DNA of 64,000 nucleotides from Bradyrhizobiaceae bacterium (GCA_003963435.1 RXJC01000004.1:62001-126000), one strand, 5' to 3'. Shown: positions 1-10,378, numbered from the stretch's first letter. Program-made: numbers and translations. Notes: generated by a model not told the origin, from the sequence alone.

Positions 1-3000
1 CGCCAGCTTGGCGATCAGGCTAACGCCGTCATTAGGGGCGAAGCCGGCATGAAGGAGCCGCATCAACTGATCGAGCAACCAATCCGGATCGATGCCCCAG
101 GAAAACCAGATGCCGATGAGGCCGAGCTCTTTCTTGAACGGCGCCTTGTCTGCAGCGCGCGCGGCCAGCACGAGGCGCCGGGCCCAATAGTGTTTTGCCC
201 GTTTGCGAAGAGAATTATCATCGCCGAGATGACGGCCGACATACCACATGGCCTCACGCATTAGCGCGGGCGGCACGCGTTGCCAGAACTCCTGCAGCAG
301 GCTTTCCGGCAAACGGTCCCAAAGATAAAGGGCGATGAGATAATCAACCAGCCGCTTTCGGCTGCCTTCGCCTCCGAAGGCCTCGTCATCGCGTCCCGCC
401 ACGGCGATATGCTCGGAGTAGAGATCATAAAGGGCATCGGTCAGATCGCCGATTGGTCGCTGGTCATCTTCCAGATGGGCTATCCAGGCCGCCCGGCGGG
501 CGGCCTGATCCTCTGGCGGAAACAGCAGCGAAATCCGCTCGCGTAACCAGGCTTCCCCGAAGTAATGCAGCGAGTTGAGGTGACGGCCAAAAATCGCGCG
601 GGCGGCGCGCCCAGCCTGTCCGCCGCGAGCAAGGGCCGCTTCGAGCACGGCGCGCAGCTCGGCATCATGTGCGAGCGCCTCGCGCGGCGCCTTGCCGATG
701 GGGCTTTCTTCGTGCTTGCTGCTCCAGAAGAGAAAGCAAAGCGCGAGTTCGAGATACGCGCCAATCTGGGTTCGCCGAGCTGCAAAGTAGGGACGTTCGC
801 TGCTAAGTGGAAACTCTTCTTCGCTGGGGTCCGGTGCGGTCGGCACGACACTGGTCAACGCGAGAACAAGGGCCCGGACGCGCTCATAATACCCAAATGC
901 GAAACCTTTCGCGCCTTGCGCGAGAGAAGCCGCGAGCCACTCGACCATGGCTTTTCGGGCCCATGACCAATCTGGGTCATCGCCGGCGATCGCCGTCGCT
1001 TGGGACGTGCCCTTCGCCGACTGCTCCAATACCGTCTCGGCCAGGGCAAGGGATGGACCCCAGGCAAGGGAGGCGCCCTGCCCGGTCGCCCGGATCAAGC
1101 CATCGAAGAAATGCCGGATGAACAAGGGCCGCAACGTCGCGAAGGCTTCGGCTGCGCCCGAGAACAGGTCTGGCTTGACGACGACGGTCTCGCGAAGTTC
1201 ACCAGCCAGGGCGCTCGCCGTGCTGCCTCGCTCGGTCCCACCGGGCTGCCAGGATTGGAGAAACGATGCGGTTGCCGCGGGGGTCTGCTCGAGCATCGCC
1301 TTTTGGGCGAGCGGGCTCTCGGGCAACTTTAAGTACCGCTGCCGCCAACCGTCTGGATCACCAAATTCAGCGGCCGTTTTCTCGACCGCCGCGAGCCTGT
1401 CGGAAGGGAGGGCCTCGCGCCACTGCCAGACGGCATCGCGCACCGTCTCTTCTCGATAGCGTCGCTCGTCCTCCACACCGGCTTTGCGGCCTTCCTGCCG
1501 CTCGAACCAGTTGTGAAACGAACCGATATAGGTCTCCGCGACGGAATCGATATGCGCGAGAATCCCTTTCTGTTCGAGTTTGGAGAGACGGGGAAACCAG
1601 GCGCGCGCCAAGGCCGCATATTCCTCGCGACACCATTCTTGATCGACCAGCGAAAGATCTGTGAGTTCTGCCGCGGCGAGATCGGGCGCCGAAGATGGCG
1701 CTATGGCCAGTAAATGAAGCCGCATCCGCCTGAAGATGCGGGCCTGATAAGGCGCCAAGTGACCGAGGACGGCCTTCATATCCTCTGGATGAGCGCGGAT
1801 TGCGGCGGCGGCGACCCGCAAGACGGCCATGACCTGGGTGCCGAGGAAATCATGGCCATGAGCCTCATCGCCTTCGAACGAGCCTGCCACGTAATAGCTG
1901 TAGTCGGCTTCATCGAGCCGGCTCAGCCGCTTGTCGGCGCGAGAGGACTCCATCAGCAGTTCACAGAGGCCGGGAAGCGCCTCGAGCGGCTTAACTTCCG
2001 ACAAGGCTTTGACGGCCTCGTTGAGGTAATGCTCATACATGGTCGCATCGAAGTGCCCGCCGAGCCGCCCGTTGCGATCGAACAGTTGAAAGATGATGCG
2101 GGTCACGCGGACCGCGGGAGCGACGAGGCCGGCGGCGGCCCATTTGGCGATGATGCTATGTGGGGCGGCCGTGAAGAGGTCCGTTGCGGATGTGACCCAG
2201 CCTTCGAGGACATCCGCCAAAGAGGCGCCCTCGGCCGCAGGCAACGCTTCGATCACCTCCATGCCGAGGCGTTGCACATCAGCGTTTTGGGATGAAGCAA
2301 GTCCCCGGATGGCCTGCGCGATCTGCATGCGGGTCGCGTCGTCCTCCGAGCTGGCCATTCGCTTTAGATACCGGCCGACTGGCCAGCTCCAGAGCCGCAG
2401 TGTGCTGCCGTCCTTGAGATTGGGGAGGGGCTCGGCAACGAGGCCTTCGGAGGCGAGGTGCGGAAGCCAGGCTGGCGAAGGTAAATTATCGTAAAAATAC
2501 ATTTGAAGCGGCAGCGCGCCCGGGATCTCGTTGACGAACAGACGAACGCCCTGCGACGGCGGCTCGGCAGCGATCTCTTTCACGCGGTGCATCAGCGCGG
2601 CGTAGCGCCCCTGCAGTTGAACCATGAGCGCGCGGATCACCGTCTCGAAAGGCCGGACGAACTCCGCCTTGAAGGTTTCATCGACTGGCAAGTTGGCGTG
2701 AAAGGACCGTTCGTGCACGCGCCCGTAGGTTTGATTGAGCTTGATCCAGAGCCTTGCGACATCGCCGTCAGGCGCAAGGCCGAGCCGCGTGACGATATGC
2801 CGGATTTGCTTTGCGTGACTGAAGCGCGGCTTCAGCGCTTTTTCGGCACGTTGCAGGGCCGATTCATCAAAACCCAATTCCTTTAGCTTTTTTCTCGCCT
2901 CACCGCGCCGCTCCACTTCATCAGCATTGTCGGACGCCCGTGCTTCCATGGGTGTCACGAGGACCGAGCGAACCAGGGAGTCGAGTTCGCGTAAGGCATG

Positions 3001-3168
3001 CCCTGCCAGAGGGCGCAAGACGATCAGCGGCAGCGAGCCGCTGGCGAGGCGACAAAAATCGACATACCGGTAAGCGACCGCCGTCCCGAGCAATTGGTCT
3101 ACGAGGCGGTTAGTGTCCGCCTGTTCGGAGGACAAGAACGATGTATCGGGAGGAGTATCGGCGGTCAT
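1..3168 (-). CDS. Very large predominantly helical protein of unknown function, C-terminus beyond the left edge (partial, >=1056 aa)
   Basis: Reverse-strand frame from ATG at 3168 (MTADTPPDTSFLSSEQADTNRLVDQLLGTAVAYRYVDFCRL...) read in sections down to ...RLLHAGFAPNDGVSLIAKLA at position 1 with no stop seen. Not in the ORF track because it has no stop in the window. No listed minus ORF occupies this frame. Confidence 0.85.
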   Translation of the reverse strand, partial: MTADTPPDTSFLSSEQADTNRLVDQLLGTAVAYRYVDFCRLASGSLPLIVLRPLAGHALRELDSLVRSVLVTPMEARASDNADEVERRGEARKKLKELGFDESALQRAEKALKPRFSHAKQIRHIVTRLGLAPDGDVARLWIKLNQTYGRVHERSFHANLPVDETFKAEFVRPFETVIRALMVQLQGRYAALMHRVKEIAAEPPSQGVRLFVNEIPGALPLQMYFYDNLPSPAWLPHLASEGLVAEPLPNLKDGSTLRLWSWPVGRYLKRMASSEDDATRMQIAQAIRGLASSQNADVQRLGMEVIEALPAAEGASLADVLEGWVTSATDLFTAAPHSIIAKWAAAGLVAPAVRVTRIIFQLFDRNGRLGGHFDATMYEHYLNEAVKALSEVKPLEALPGLCELLMESSRADKRLSRLDEADYSYYVAGSFEGDEAHGHDFLGTQVMAVLRVAAAAIRAHPEDMKAVLGHLAPYQARIFRRMRLHLLAIAPSSAPDLAAAELTDLSLVDQEWCREEYAALARAWFPRLSKLEQKGILAHIDSVAETYIGSFHNWFERQEGRKAGVEDERRYREETVRDAVWQWREALPSDRLAAVEKTAAEFGDPDGWRQRYLKLPESPLAQKAMLEQTPAATASFLQSWQPGGTERGSTASALAGELRETVVVKPDLFSGAAEAFATLRPLFIRHFFDGLIRATGQGASLAWGPSLALAETVLEQSAKGTSQATAIAGDDPDWSWARKAMVEWLAASLAQGAKGFAFGYYERVRALVLALTSVVPTAPDPSEEEFPLSSERPYFAARRTQIGAYLELALCFLFWSSKHEESPIGKAPREALAHDAELRAVLEAALARGGQAGRAARAIFGRHLNSLHYFGEAWLRERISLLFPPEDQAARRAAWIAHLEDDQRPIGDLTDALYDLYSEHIAVAGRDDEAFGGEGSRKRLVDYLIALYLWDRLPESLLQEFWQRVPPALMREAMWYVGRHLGDDNSLRKRAKHYWARRLVLAARAADKAPFKKELGLIGIWFSWGIDPDWLLDQLMRLLHAGFAPNDGVSLIAKLA

Positions 3169-3334
3169 TGCGGTTCGGTTTCACGTTCAAGGGTATTACG
3201 CACTGAGACACGACGCCGAACCGAATTTAAGAGCCATCCCCGCCAGCCTCGAAGGCGAGAATGGCCATTCGACGACCTGTTTGCGGCCTTATATGTGTCT
3301 ATCTGCGCGCTTAGGCAATGCAAGGAGTTTGGGC

Positions 3335-3487
3335 ATGGCAAGGGTCTTTATTTACGGGAGCAGTGACAGGCTCGGCCTGGCCGCGGCACGGTCACTTCTA
3401 GGCGTGGGCCACGACGTTGTTCTGCATGCGCGATCGAAAGTGCGAGCGGCCACGATGGTGTTCGCGCAGATGCAGCGTGCCAATTAG
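3335..3487 (+). pseudogene. N-terminal fragment of an SDR/NAD(P)-binding oxidoreductase
   Basis: MARVFIYGSSDRLGLAAARSLLGVGHDVVLHARSKVRAA matches the Rossmann start of SDRs (GSSDGLGxxAAxxL), then stops after about 50 aa. Confidence 0.65.
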
Positions 3488-3650
3488 AAAATCAACGCAT
3501 GATCCGCTTTCCCAAATGGGAGCCGCTCATCCCGTCGAACGAATCAAAGCCTCTTCAGGAATCTCGTTCCCCCATTAGAGCACATCGACCAGGGTCAGCC
3601 GCATTTCTTTTCTGTCTCGTTCTGTATCGCGCAGGAAAGAGGTTTCGCAT

Positions 3651-4159
3651 TCATGATGACGTCCTTGAAAAATAATCTGCATCGATTGGCAATTCATCGT
3701 GGAGCGCGCCGCGTGCTTTGCGACCGCCATTGTCAAGGTAGAGTTGGTTGATCAGCCCGCGATAATGAATAACGAGATCGCGCGAGGCTTTCATCTCGAC
3801 ATAGTTGGCAATGAGGTCGGGATTGATCTTAATTGATCGAACCTCGGCGGCCTTGGCAAGACAACCGGATGGCTTTCCGAACATCAGGTCCTGGCATCGC
3901 AATGCGATAAACACCTCCAGGAGATCGTCGCGGTCGTCATGCTTGAGATAAAGATCCAGGTAAATCCGGATTTGCCGGCGATGAGGGACAGTTTTTCCGG
4001 ATGGGCCTTGATCGCCGCGAACATGCAGTCCTGAATGAAGGCTTCGACGCACGAAACGACACTAATGATGTTCGTCTCGAAAACACCGCGGGCCCGTTCG
4101 AAAGCCAACATCCCTGATTTCTGAGTACGCACGCTAGCCACGCAAGTGCCAGCGGCCAT
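3651..4159 (-). pseudogene. HEPN-superfamily protein (RiboL-PSP-HEPN-like), split by a frameshift
   Basis: Upstream frame: FERARGVFETNIISVVSCVEAFIQDCMFAAIKAHPEKLS. Downstream frame: IYLDLYLKHDDRDDLLEVFIALRCQDLMFGKPSG...EMKASRDLVIHYRGLINQLYL, with an R-x4-H motif (RDLVIH). The two overlap at about 3960. Confidence 0.6.
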
Positions 4160-4616
4160 CCTTCTGGGTTAGCGTCTGCGCCTGTTTAAGACGCGTCTTG
4201 GCTTTGTCAGCCGCCGCTCCAGAAAGTCCAGCGTCCATGACCTTCTTGTTCAACTCGGCTCCAGAGAGGCCCATCGCCCCCGCGGCACGCAAGGCATCAA
4301 CGATGACAGCAGCAGCCTTACCCGGAACTGCCACGGCTTTGCTCGAACGACTCACGGTCGAAATCTGGCAGCCCGCCCTGGACGGAGGTTCGACGCCGTC
4401 CATCGATTCAGCGAGCTCTTTGAGGGTCCCAACGATGCGCTCCCGACGCATCTTGAGCTGGACGATCTCGTCCAGCTCGTTGTCCAGAGCCGCTTGCTTC
4501 TCGGCAATCTGGGACTCCAGTTCAGCTACGATCTTGTCCAGGCTCGGGGTATTGGTCAGCATTTTCGTGGGTCCTTGTCTACTGGACGAGAAAGCATCCA
4601 CCATTGGACATCGCAA
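4134..4616 (-). CDS. Hypothetical coiled-coil protein with C-terminal winged-helix-like segment
   Basis: LDKIVAELESQIAEKQAALDNELDEIVQLKMRRERIVGTLKELAE coiled coil; C-terminal VIVDALRAAGAMGLSGAELNKKVMDAGLSGAAADKAKTRLKQAQTLTQKDGRWHLRG. Overlaps the HEPN gene start. Confidence 0.6.
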   Translation of the reverse strand: MRCPMVDAFSSSRQGPTKMLTNTPSLDKIVAELESQIAEKQAALDNELDEIVQLKMRRERIVGTLKELAESMDGVEPPSRAGCQISTVSRSSKAVAVPGKAAAVIVDALRAAGAMGLSGAELNKKVMDAGLSGAAADKAKTRLKQAQTLTQKDGRWHLRG

Positions 4617-5532
4617 GGAAGAACGTGGGCCAAAGTAAATGGAGCACGACGGCTATCCTTCCATTTGGAAAGATTCCAGCTGTCCGGCTTAAACGGTCTA
4701 GCCCCACAATGGGGGCGCGTTCTCCAGCCAGACATGATCTGGTCGTTACGGCGGCCACGTCCGAAGTCGGACAGGCCGGACCGAGGGCCGCCGAAAGAGC
4801 AAAGGACAAGTGGGTTGAGCTCTCAAATTTAGCTTTCGCTAGGGAGCAAAATGCGGGTAGGTTCGATCCAAGATGACTGAAGCAACCGGGCGGACTGAAT
4901 TTTTCTCCCCATCTCTGACTAAGCCAGCTTTTCAGCGCGACGCGGACTATAACGTTCGGATAGATGATGGTCAGAGCGACTCCTACTTCCGGGACAAGGG
5001 TCCCTTCAGACCTACTAGCATTCGAACATTTTGGACCGAAGAACTCATGGACGTTCAACAACGTCTCGGAATTTCACGTGCGCTTACCAGCAGATCCTTG
5101 ATGGCAGTTTTCATCTAATCAAGGGTGTCTCGACCCGTTTTCGGACGCGGATAAAAAAAGGCGGCGCAAAAACAGATCCAATCGACCTAAGGTTGCTGCC
5201 CTCGTTTGCGCTTGTAAGCATTGCTGCCGAATGGGTCACGGAGCCGGGCGAACTGGCGATCAAGCATAGGAAGCCATCGCATCCCCAGATGGCCAAGCAC
5301 ATCTCCTCGGACGCCTTGCTCACTTATTCCTGAAGCCCGGCCGTGGGCGATTGCGAACAATTTGTGCGGTACATGTAACATGCGTGTCCAATTCGGTGAT
5401 CCTGTCCAGCTCTCTCCTCGTCTTCCAGTTGCTCGGACGACCAGGCTCCTGCGGCGTGGACATCGCTGGGCATCCGATAGGCCATAACCGCTTTCGCTCT
5501 CGAGACCGACCTGTGAGCGACCTTATCCGAGA

Positions 5533-5851
5533 CTAGCGGGCGAACGGACATGTTCGTCCAGTGAAGACCGCCTTGCCGAATAAAGCTTGTTTATGAGATC
5601 TGTCCTTATGGACGGTACACATCCGGCCAGCATCTCTGAAGGCGCGCCGGTGTGCCCTGGCGCTCAGGCGGTAGCCGCTTAGGACTGTCGGGTCGCCCAG
5701 GCGAGATACAACGCGAACGCCTTTGCTGTTCCACCGGCCGCCGACCTGGCCTGCGCCTTCGCCTCTATCCCCAGGTCGACGCAAAGCGCGCCTGATCGAA
5801 GTGCCAAGCGATGAGCTTGTCGCCTCCCAATGGCCCTACAGAAGGCGTCAT
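5533..5851 (-). pseudogene. Degraded RES-domain toxin
   Basis: ATGA overlap with the antitoxin; frame 1 MTPSVGPLGGDKLIAWHFDQARFASTWG*, then a shifted frame DRGEGAGQVGGRWNSKGVRVV (RES hallmark GGRWNs.G.rVV), then decay. Confidence 0.65.
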
Positions 5852-6330
5852 GCATAGACGCCGTATGCGAGGCGTGTGAGGTGCTGTTCAACGAGCTCGA
5901 TGCCGGCCGGAGTGGCAAGCAGGTCGATCGGACGACGCTGGTCAAGACCAATGGCCGGACGCTCGAGCCACTGCTCGGCTTCTTCCTGCGAACCGAACAC
6001 GTCCGTGGCCTTGGCCAGGATTTCGGCAAACTTCCAAGCCCGCCCGCTTTGCTCCTGGCTGAGCGGTTTGTCCGGAGCGACCTTGCGTCGCTGAAAGGTG
6101 CGAAGGCTCATTCCGAAGGCTTTTTCGAACGAGACCGCTTGAATGATACGGAGGTGACCGACGAAGTGGGTCAACGCAGAGCCTGGCAGGCCGTCCAGCA
6201 GCAGTTCGTGGGCGTCAAGGGCGCTTGTGATCCGGCGCGACAGGATGCGTGGCCCGCCGAGCAAATCGGCCACCTTCTGCAGATCATTGCCCGCCCCCAT
6301 TGGAGTCGGCTTCTCGGCTGTGGCAGTCAT
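5848..6330 (-). CDS. Type II TA antitoxin, Xre/MbcA/ParS (DUF2384) family
   Basis: 160 aa; MSLRTFQRRK..., AWKFAEILAKATDVFGSQEEAEQWLERPAIGLDQRRPIDLLATPAGIELVEQHLTRLAYGVYA is the typical MbcA/ParS C-terminal domain. Confidence 0.88.
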   Translation of the reverse strand: MTATAEKPTPMGAGNDLQKVADLLGGPRILSRRITSALDAHELLLDGLPGSALTHFVGHLRIIQAVSFEKAFGMSLRTFQRRKVAPDKPLSQEQSGRAWKFAEILAKATDVFGSQEEAEQWLERPAIGLDQRRPIDLLATPAGIELVEQHLTRLAYGVYA

Positions 6331-6426
6331 CGTAGCCTCGTGTCACGTGTCGCTAAATATACGTCACATCATGTCGCAACCAATCAAGCCTGGCAGACTC
6401 CGATTGAAGCCGAGAGACCTCAGATC

Positions 6427-6460
6427 GAACCCGAAACGACACCCCTGTCGTTTCTGGTTC
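6427..6460. repeat. Hairpin-forming inverted repeat within a small diverged repeat family
   Basis: GAACCcGAAACGACA-CCCC-TGTCGTTTCtGGTTC; related sequence at about 6896-6945. Confidence 0.55.
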
Positions 6461-7443
6461 AATTGGAGTCTCGGAGCGAGAAAGCCCAGTAGTCCCAGCT
6501 CACGGATTATGGCCCTTCAGAGTCCATTCTGGCTCCACCCGAGTCGGTTGGCCAGAACTTGCTTCCATCCGAGTCTGCTCCTTGCCGGCAAATTCAACTA
6601 TGACCGTCACGGTCCCGATCGACCTAAGCAGCAACACTTCCACTCGCTGAAATCAGCAAATCCGCCGGAATATTCAAGAGGACAATTCCATTTTTGGGAA
6701 TTCTTGTCGCCCGGCCGAAGGCGGGCTACGGGCCGTCCCTGTAGGAAGAAGAAATTGGACCTTCGGGCGCCACCGCGGGCCCGCGCTAGCAGCCAGCCCG
6801 CCGTCGCAGGACGAGGTTAGCTGGCGGCGGGCCTGAAAACCGAAAAATGCGACAGCTTAGCCGCCCAAACTTCATCCAACGGATCGGCAGGTCCAGACTC
6901 CGATCGAATCTAAACGACTCGAATTGAACCGAAAACGACACCTTCGCCCTCCTGAGGCGGACGCTTCTTCGGAGATGCCTCCTTATGCGAACGGTTTTCC
7001 AAGATGCGCCGCCGGTCGAAGTGCTAAAAACGTCAGCGCCCCTAAAGCCCCATCGTGCGGCCGACCCGGCCGCAAGCGTCGTTGTGCTAACCGATCGCGC
7101 TGATCGTTTCGCCTAGCGAACCGCTGCTCGCGAAAACGGCCAACGCCTGCCAGTACCAATCTTTGGCTTCGCGATAAGCAGGCGCCCGCTGCCCCCTCGG
7201 CAGACAATGAGCTCCCGACAACCGGCGCCGAAGCTCGTTTTCGAGCTCGATAAGCGCGCTGGCATCCTCCTCCTCGGGCTGCTCGCCTAGCACTTCCCAA
7301 AACGACTGGCTGCGATTGGTTGCCGAGGCGCAACCCATCGACGAAACAGAAGCGACCGCAGGTTGCCCTCAAGGACGGCATTGCGCTCATCTCCGCTAAA
7401 TGGCTTGCTTCTGATCGCAGTAGACGATGTCGCCGTCTTGCGC

Positions 7444-8586
7444 TCATGCCGGTAAGCGGAAAGACGTTAAAGCCGTTCCCTTGGCAAAGCCGGCAGCAAA
7501 GCAATGCCTGCAATGAGGGCGCCCAACCATACCAACCCCAAGTAACTGCCGGTTTGTGAAAGGAGCTGACCTCCCATGAAGGCGCCGGCGGCGTCGCCGA
7601 GATTGAATGCCGACTGGTTGAGCGTCGAAGCAAGATGTGGAGCGTCTCGGGGCTTGCTGAACAACTCTAGTTTGCAGCGGAGGGACCAGCGCGAACGCAA
7701 TGGCTCCCCAGACAAACACGGTGAGCATCGCCAACCAAACATCTTGACTAGTCTTCACAAAAATAAGCAGCGCTCCAACGTCTGCGATTAGAAGTAAACG
7801 AATGGCGATCAAGCTTCTCCAGTCCGCCAGCCGGCCGCCCGCTAGACCTCCGATCGTAAGCCCGGCCCCGAACAGAAAAAGCGCAAACGCTGCTCCAGAT
7901 GGGGCCATGCCTGATACATGCTCCAGCAGTGGAGTGAGATAGGTCAGCACCGAGAACAGGGCCGCGGAAGAAATGGTACTCATCAGCATCGCCAGCCAGA
8001 CTTGCTTGGTCCGGAGGGCCGCCAGTTCGTGTCGCAGTCCCTTTGCATCGGTCGAGCCGACACGGGGCAGGTAGACGAAAATTGTGATGATCGAGAGTAA
8101 GCCGATCCCCGCGACTACGAGGAAGGTCGACCTCCATCCCGAGATTTGGCCCAGCCAAGTTCCCAAAGGAACTCCGATGACGTTTGCGAGCGTCAGGCCG
8201 GTAAAAAGCGTTGCTACGGCACGAGTGGATTCACCAACGGGAGCCATCTGCGCCACGACGACCGCACCTATGCCGAAAAATGCGCCATGAGCTAAGGCTG
8301 TCCCGACTCGTGCAGAGAGAACCAAGCCGTAAGTTGGCGCAAATGCGCAAGCAACGCTACCGAGAACGAAGAGGCCCATCAACACGATCAGCGCCAAGCG
8401 CCGTTCCAAACCAAGCAGGCAAGCGGCGACGAGAGGCGACCCAAACGCTACGCTTAGCGCATATGCCGACACCAGCATGCCAGCTCCAGGGACGCTGACA
8501 TTCAGATCCGACGAGAGATCGGGCACGAGCGCGACGATTACGAATTCACCTGAGCCGATAGCGAAACTAGCAAGCGTGAGCGCCAA
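7444..8586 (-). pseudogene. MFS transporter (AraJ/NepI-like) with frameshifted C-terminus
   Basis: N-terminal 300 aa typical of MFS (GTALAHGAFFGIGAVVVAQMAP...). C-terminal TM sequence DAPHLASTLNQSAFNLGDAAGAFMGGQLLSQTGSYLGLVWLGALIAGIALLPALP continues only in the 7467..7742 frame. Confidence 0.8.
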
Positions 8587-9232
8587 CGGCAGCGCGAACG
8601 GGATTCAGGTACATCGCTTACTTCCATGCGGATCGCCCTCGGCGGTGCCGCCATCTAGATTCATCTTCGCGAAATTTTTCGATTGTGTTGAGAACGACGA
8701 TGGTCTCAGCTGTCGATCCAAAGATATCTTCGATAGCGTTTGTAAGCAGCATAGAGGCAAGAAGTTCCGCCTACTCGGACCTTCCGAACATGACAGTGCG
8801 CCCCAGTCCACTGACGGACTTCCTTGACTTCGGAAACTCGACTGTAGGCTGGCCGTTGATAGGATCACGTGGTGTTCCAAACGAAGTGACGGCTCCTGTG
8901 TAACAACACCGCTGTTCTCTCGTACACCTTATCCTCCATCGTCTTATTAAGGCCGGAACGCCGAGTCGTCGTATTGGCCACAAAACCGAGTTGGCGTAGT
9001 GGCTTGCCGACCACAAACGTCTCACCACTCGCCGTTCTGCAAAGCCTTTCCACGAGCAACATTCCTCGCAAAGCTGCATTCAATCTTCCAAGAAGGTCAT
9101 CGCCCACAGATCGTTTTCGCGACCAACATTACTGCCTAGACGCATAGTGGCCGATGATCGGAGTCATATTGAGGGTCACGATGACGTTGCGTCACGAATA
9201 TCAGGGTGAAGAGCTCAACTGTTCTGCCCAAT

Positions 9233-10000
9233 TCAATAAATCTGACGCGCGACCACTCTCCAAGCTGTGGATGCGATTGAGATCGCGACGACAAGCCCCA
9301 GTACGGTGAGAGATATCGCTCGATAGTACCGACGGGGCATCAATGAATATGCAGCAAGTCCGCTGGCGCAACCAAGTACAACGGCTGGTATCATTTGAGC
9401 ACTTATCAAGAGCGCTCTTCCTTCGTAGCCACCCGATAGGGTTGAAGCGACAACGCCAAAAGCGGCACTTATCGCGATGAACCCGATTAACGTTGCCCTA
9501 GCGACCGCTGCGGAGAGGTGGCCATCCAATAACGTGACAATGACAGGAGGCCCGCTCATAGCCGTACCACCATTCAAGCATCCGGAAGCCGTTCCGATTA
9601 CGATGAGATGGAGTGCGGACTTTGGATGGACTTCTATGCTCTTCTTCAATGCCCTCACGATGGCTACCACCACCACGATCCCCACGATGACCCTCATCAA
9701 ATCGCTGGGCAGGACGCGCAATATAGTCACGCCGAGAGGCGTGCCGATCGCTGCACCTAAGATTAAGCGGCCAAGCACTCTGAGATCTATTTGTTTCCAT
9801 TCGAATGGGAGTGTCAAAAGACCGATCGTTAGCTCCAGTGGAAACACGGCGGGGACTGCCAATCCCGGCGGAAACCCGATCGAAAGAATGGGAACGGCTG
9901 CCAGAGCGAAGCCGAAACCCGAATAGCCTCGCACGACGCCGCCCAGAAATCCGGAAAGGGCGATTATTAGAATTGATGAGTTAGATAGCGCGTTAAACAT
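9233..10000 (-). CDS. TauE/SafE family sulfite exporter-like permease
   Basis: 255 aa with repeated TM halves; GGVVRGYSGFGFALAAVPIL and GCLNGGTAMSGPPVI motifs. Confidence 0.85.
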   Translation of the reverse strand: MFNALSNSSILIIALSGFLGGVVRGYSGFGFALAAVPILSIGFPPGLAVPAVFPLELTIGLLTLPFEWKQIDLRVLGRLILGAAIGTPLGVTILRVLPSDLMRVIVGIVVVVAIVRALKKSIEVHPKSALHLIVIGTASGCLNGGTAMSGPPVIVTLLDGHLSAAVARATLIGFIAISAAFGVVASTLSGGYEGRALLISAQMIPAVVLGCASGLAAYSLMPRRYYRAISLTVLGLVVAISIASTAWRVVARQIY

Positions 10001-10378
10001 ATATAGTATTTTGAGAAGTTAGCGTCCTGCGCCGATGACTCCGAGCTGCGTTGATCACTTCTCAGGTCGCATCGGTTTTCCTGGCGTTTGGAATCCAGAG
10101 TTGGGCCAAAGACAGCGATACAAAGCGACCGCCAGCGCAGACGAGCGTTGTCCACGAACTGCCCGGGTCGGCAGGCCGCCAACCTGACCAGCGTCACGCT
10201 CCTCTTGAAATGTGCCGTCGAAAGTTTAGTACGAAAAGCAATTCGTGACGTTGATGCTGGAGATCTGTCGCGGACGTCAGAGACCTGGAATTCCCCAACG
10301 GCGGCGACATGTCGGTAGCAATTAGTTGCTTTCATCGAGCTACCGGCTGACTGATTCTGGCGTCCCTTGTGAATAGGC

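Noticed and set aside
1-3170. Series of small plus-strand ORFs (49..264 through 2998..3366)
   Set aside because: All are antisense to the continuous minus-strand ORF that extends off the left edge.
4845-4875. GGTTCGATCC resembling a tRNA T-loop
   Set aside because: No cloverleaf or acceptor stem could be built around it.
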